64,000 nucleotides of DNA from positions 7,502,001 through 7,566,000 of the forward strand of contig JAPFFF010000001.1 of assembly GCA_039105265.1 (NCBI GenBank). The letters run 5' to 3'. Source of the stretch: Tritrichomonas musculus. Lineage: Eukaryota; Parabasalia; Tritrichomonadida; Tritrichomonadidae. The notes beneath the pieces are model-generated. The model worked only from the letters and a program-made list of their open reading frames with translations. It did not search any database and had not been told where the DNA came from. Shown piece by piece: positions 63,054 to 64,000 of this stretch. The position numbers and the translations under genes were made by a program. The first letter of the stretch is position 1; every line of letters starts with the position of its first letter.

Positions 63054-64000
63054 TCATTTTTGAAAAAACTTAAATATAAGTGAGATAACTTGCAGAACAT
63101 TTTCCAAATCTTCGCTTCTATCACTTAAGCCAGAAATTTCTTTTTCAACTGAATCAGAACATTCAAGCAAATCTTCATTTTCAGCGATTTGAGCGAAATC
63201 AGGAGGACCGCTTGAAATCATTATATAAATAATTTGAAACATTCTTCTTAAAAGACATGAATCTTTGATTGATGTTAACATTGAAATAAGGAACGAAAGG
63301 CCACCACCAGCAGCCACGCAATAACGTATATTTGAATTTGACAATGAAATAAAATTAAAACTTTCGTCATCTGTATTTGCGCTAGTGCTATTTTCATCAT
63401 CACCACGCCATTGTGAACAATATTTATTAACTTTTGGGCTTATTTCAAATGATTGACTTTCATCACCAATCAATGGAGAAATAATTTCAAAAAATCTTGT
63501 GATACATTTAGCACTGTGCTCTTTGTTATGAAATTCGATACCAGGGGCAGCAATAATAATTTCTCTAATTAATCCTTCATTGAAAAAAACTCGCCACATT
63601 TGATCCATCATTTTTTCAATTAGATTGAAAACAACAGACGATGATTCTGAATAATGCTGTATAACTGTTTTTATCAAAATGTGTGTAAATTCAGTTGAAT
63701 AAAACACATCAAAAATTTGATTTGAATTTTGAATAACAAATATTTGACTCTCATTCAAATTTTTCTCATTTGACAAAAATTCAATTCTATTAATACAAAA
63801 TAACAAAATCGAAAAACAATTGGCTAAAACTGTTCTGTCGGCATATCTGAATGGCAATAAAATATTTTCAATTAATTCATTTTTTAGTGCACATGCTAAA
63901 GATATATCATTGAATTTTTCAAAGAGAAGAAGGAGTGCTTTTGATCCATATATCAAGGCTTCCTTATTTGATGAAGATTTTAAAGATTGAACTAAAATAG
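63054..64000 (-). CDS. Helical-repeat protein, N-terminus cut by window edge
   Basis: The frame is open from base 64000 to a stop at 63054, so at least 315 residues of the C-terminal end are present and the start lies outside. No ATG is needed at 63956, because the upstream codons stay open. The visible part is helical and hydrophobic, with ARM/HEAT-like repeats (for example LANCFSILLFCINRIEFLSNE and FLISMLTSIKDSCLLRRMFQIIYIMISSG). It is interrupted by an acidic polar loop (RGDDENSTSANTDDESFN). Family not recognised. Confidence 0.78.
   Translation of the reverse strand, partial: ILVQSLKSSSNKEALIYGSKALLLLFEKFNDISLACALKNELIENILLPFRYADRTVLANCFSILLFCINRIEFLSNEKNLNESQIFVIQNSNQIFDVFYSTEFTHILIKTVIQHYSESSSVVFNLIEKMMDQMWRVFFNEGLIREIIIAAPGIEFHNKEHSAKCITRFFEIISPLIGDESQSFEISPKVNKYCSQWRGDDENSTSANTDDESFNFISLSNSNIRYCVAAGGGLSFLISMLTSIKDSCLLRRMFQIIYIMISSGPPDFAQIAENEDLLECSDSVEKEISGLSDRSEDLENVLQVISLIFKFFQK

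Overview
The window is AT-rich, nuclear protist DNA whose sizeable protein genes are single uninterrupted reading frames. It looks like a parabasalid (trichomonad), most likely Tritrichomonas. The grounds are intronless genes for eukaryotic machinery (CCT theta, VPS4, Ctf4/WDHD1, BuGZ), a tyrosine-kinase-like kinase fused to helical repeats, a three-repeat Myb protein, a trichomonad-style DUF3447 ankyrin gene (here a pseudogene), and many DNA transposons. The genus is an inference from gene style; the sequence contains no rRNA or other decisive marker.

Layout. 1-1557: N-terminal part of a coiled-coil gene that runs off the left edge. 2194-5226: decayed ankyrin gene. 5531-8881: TKL kinase with a long helical-repeat tail. 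9365-14722: 1785-residue type I surface protein. 15049-24056: four genes on the minus strand (Ctf4/WDHD1, a TPR/HAT-repeat protein, a 3R-Myb factor, a proline-bearing coiled-coil protein). 24792-26883: complete-looking pogo-like transposon. 26884-29355: gene-poor debris. 29356-31619: BuGZ/ZNF207 and VPS4, convergent. 32275-41505: a nest of mobile DNA. It holds a fold-back with two 485-base arms that look identical, then a tyrosine-recombinase element carrying a hAT-like insertion that itself carries a complete-looking mariner, then two Mutator-like or unclassified MITEs. 41666-55425: second gene block (CCT8, PP2C, a MYCBP-like small protein, a helical-repeat protein, a 1580-residue HEAT-type protein, a second PP2C), with hairpin-forming spacers. 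55426-61504: gene-poor, with a decayed DDE transposase, an unknown gene remnant and two small MITEs. 61505-64000: a coiled-coil protein and the C-terminal part of a helical-repeat protein that runs off the right edge.

The genes are housekeeping or regulatory and do not form an operon. Some have related themes: Ctf4 (replisome), 3R-Myb (transcription) and BuGZ (spindle checkpoint) all belong to the cell-cycle sphere, but nothing in the sequence shows co-regulation. The most unusual content is structural: a three-level transposon nest with readable target-site duplications, a tyrosine-recombinase element bounded by about 55-base inverted repeats, the 485-base inverted duplication, and a 374-base palindrome with a GC-rich centre between two divergent genes.
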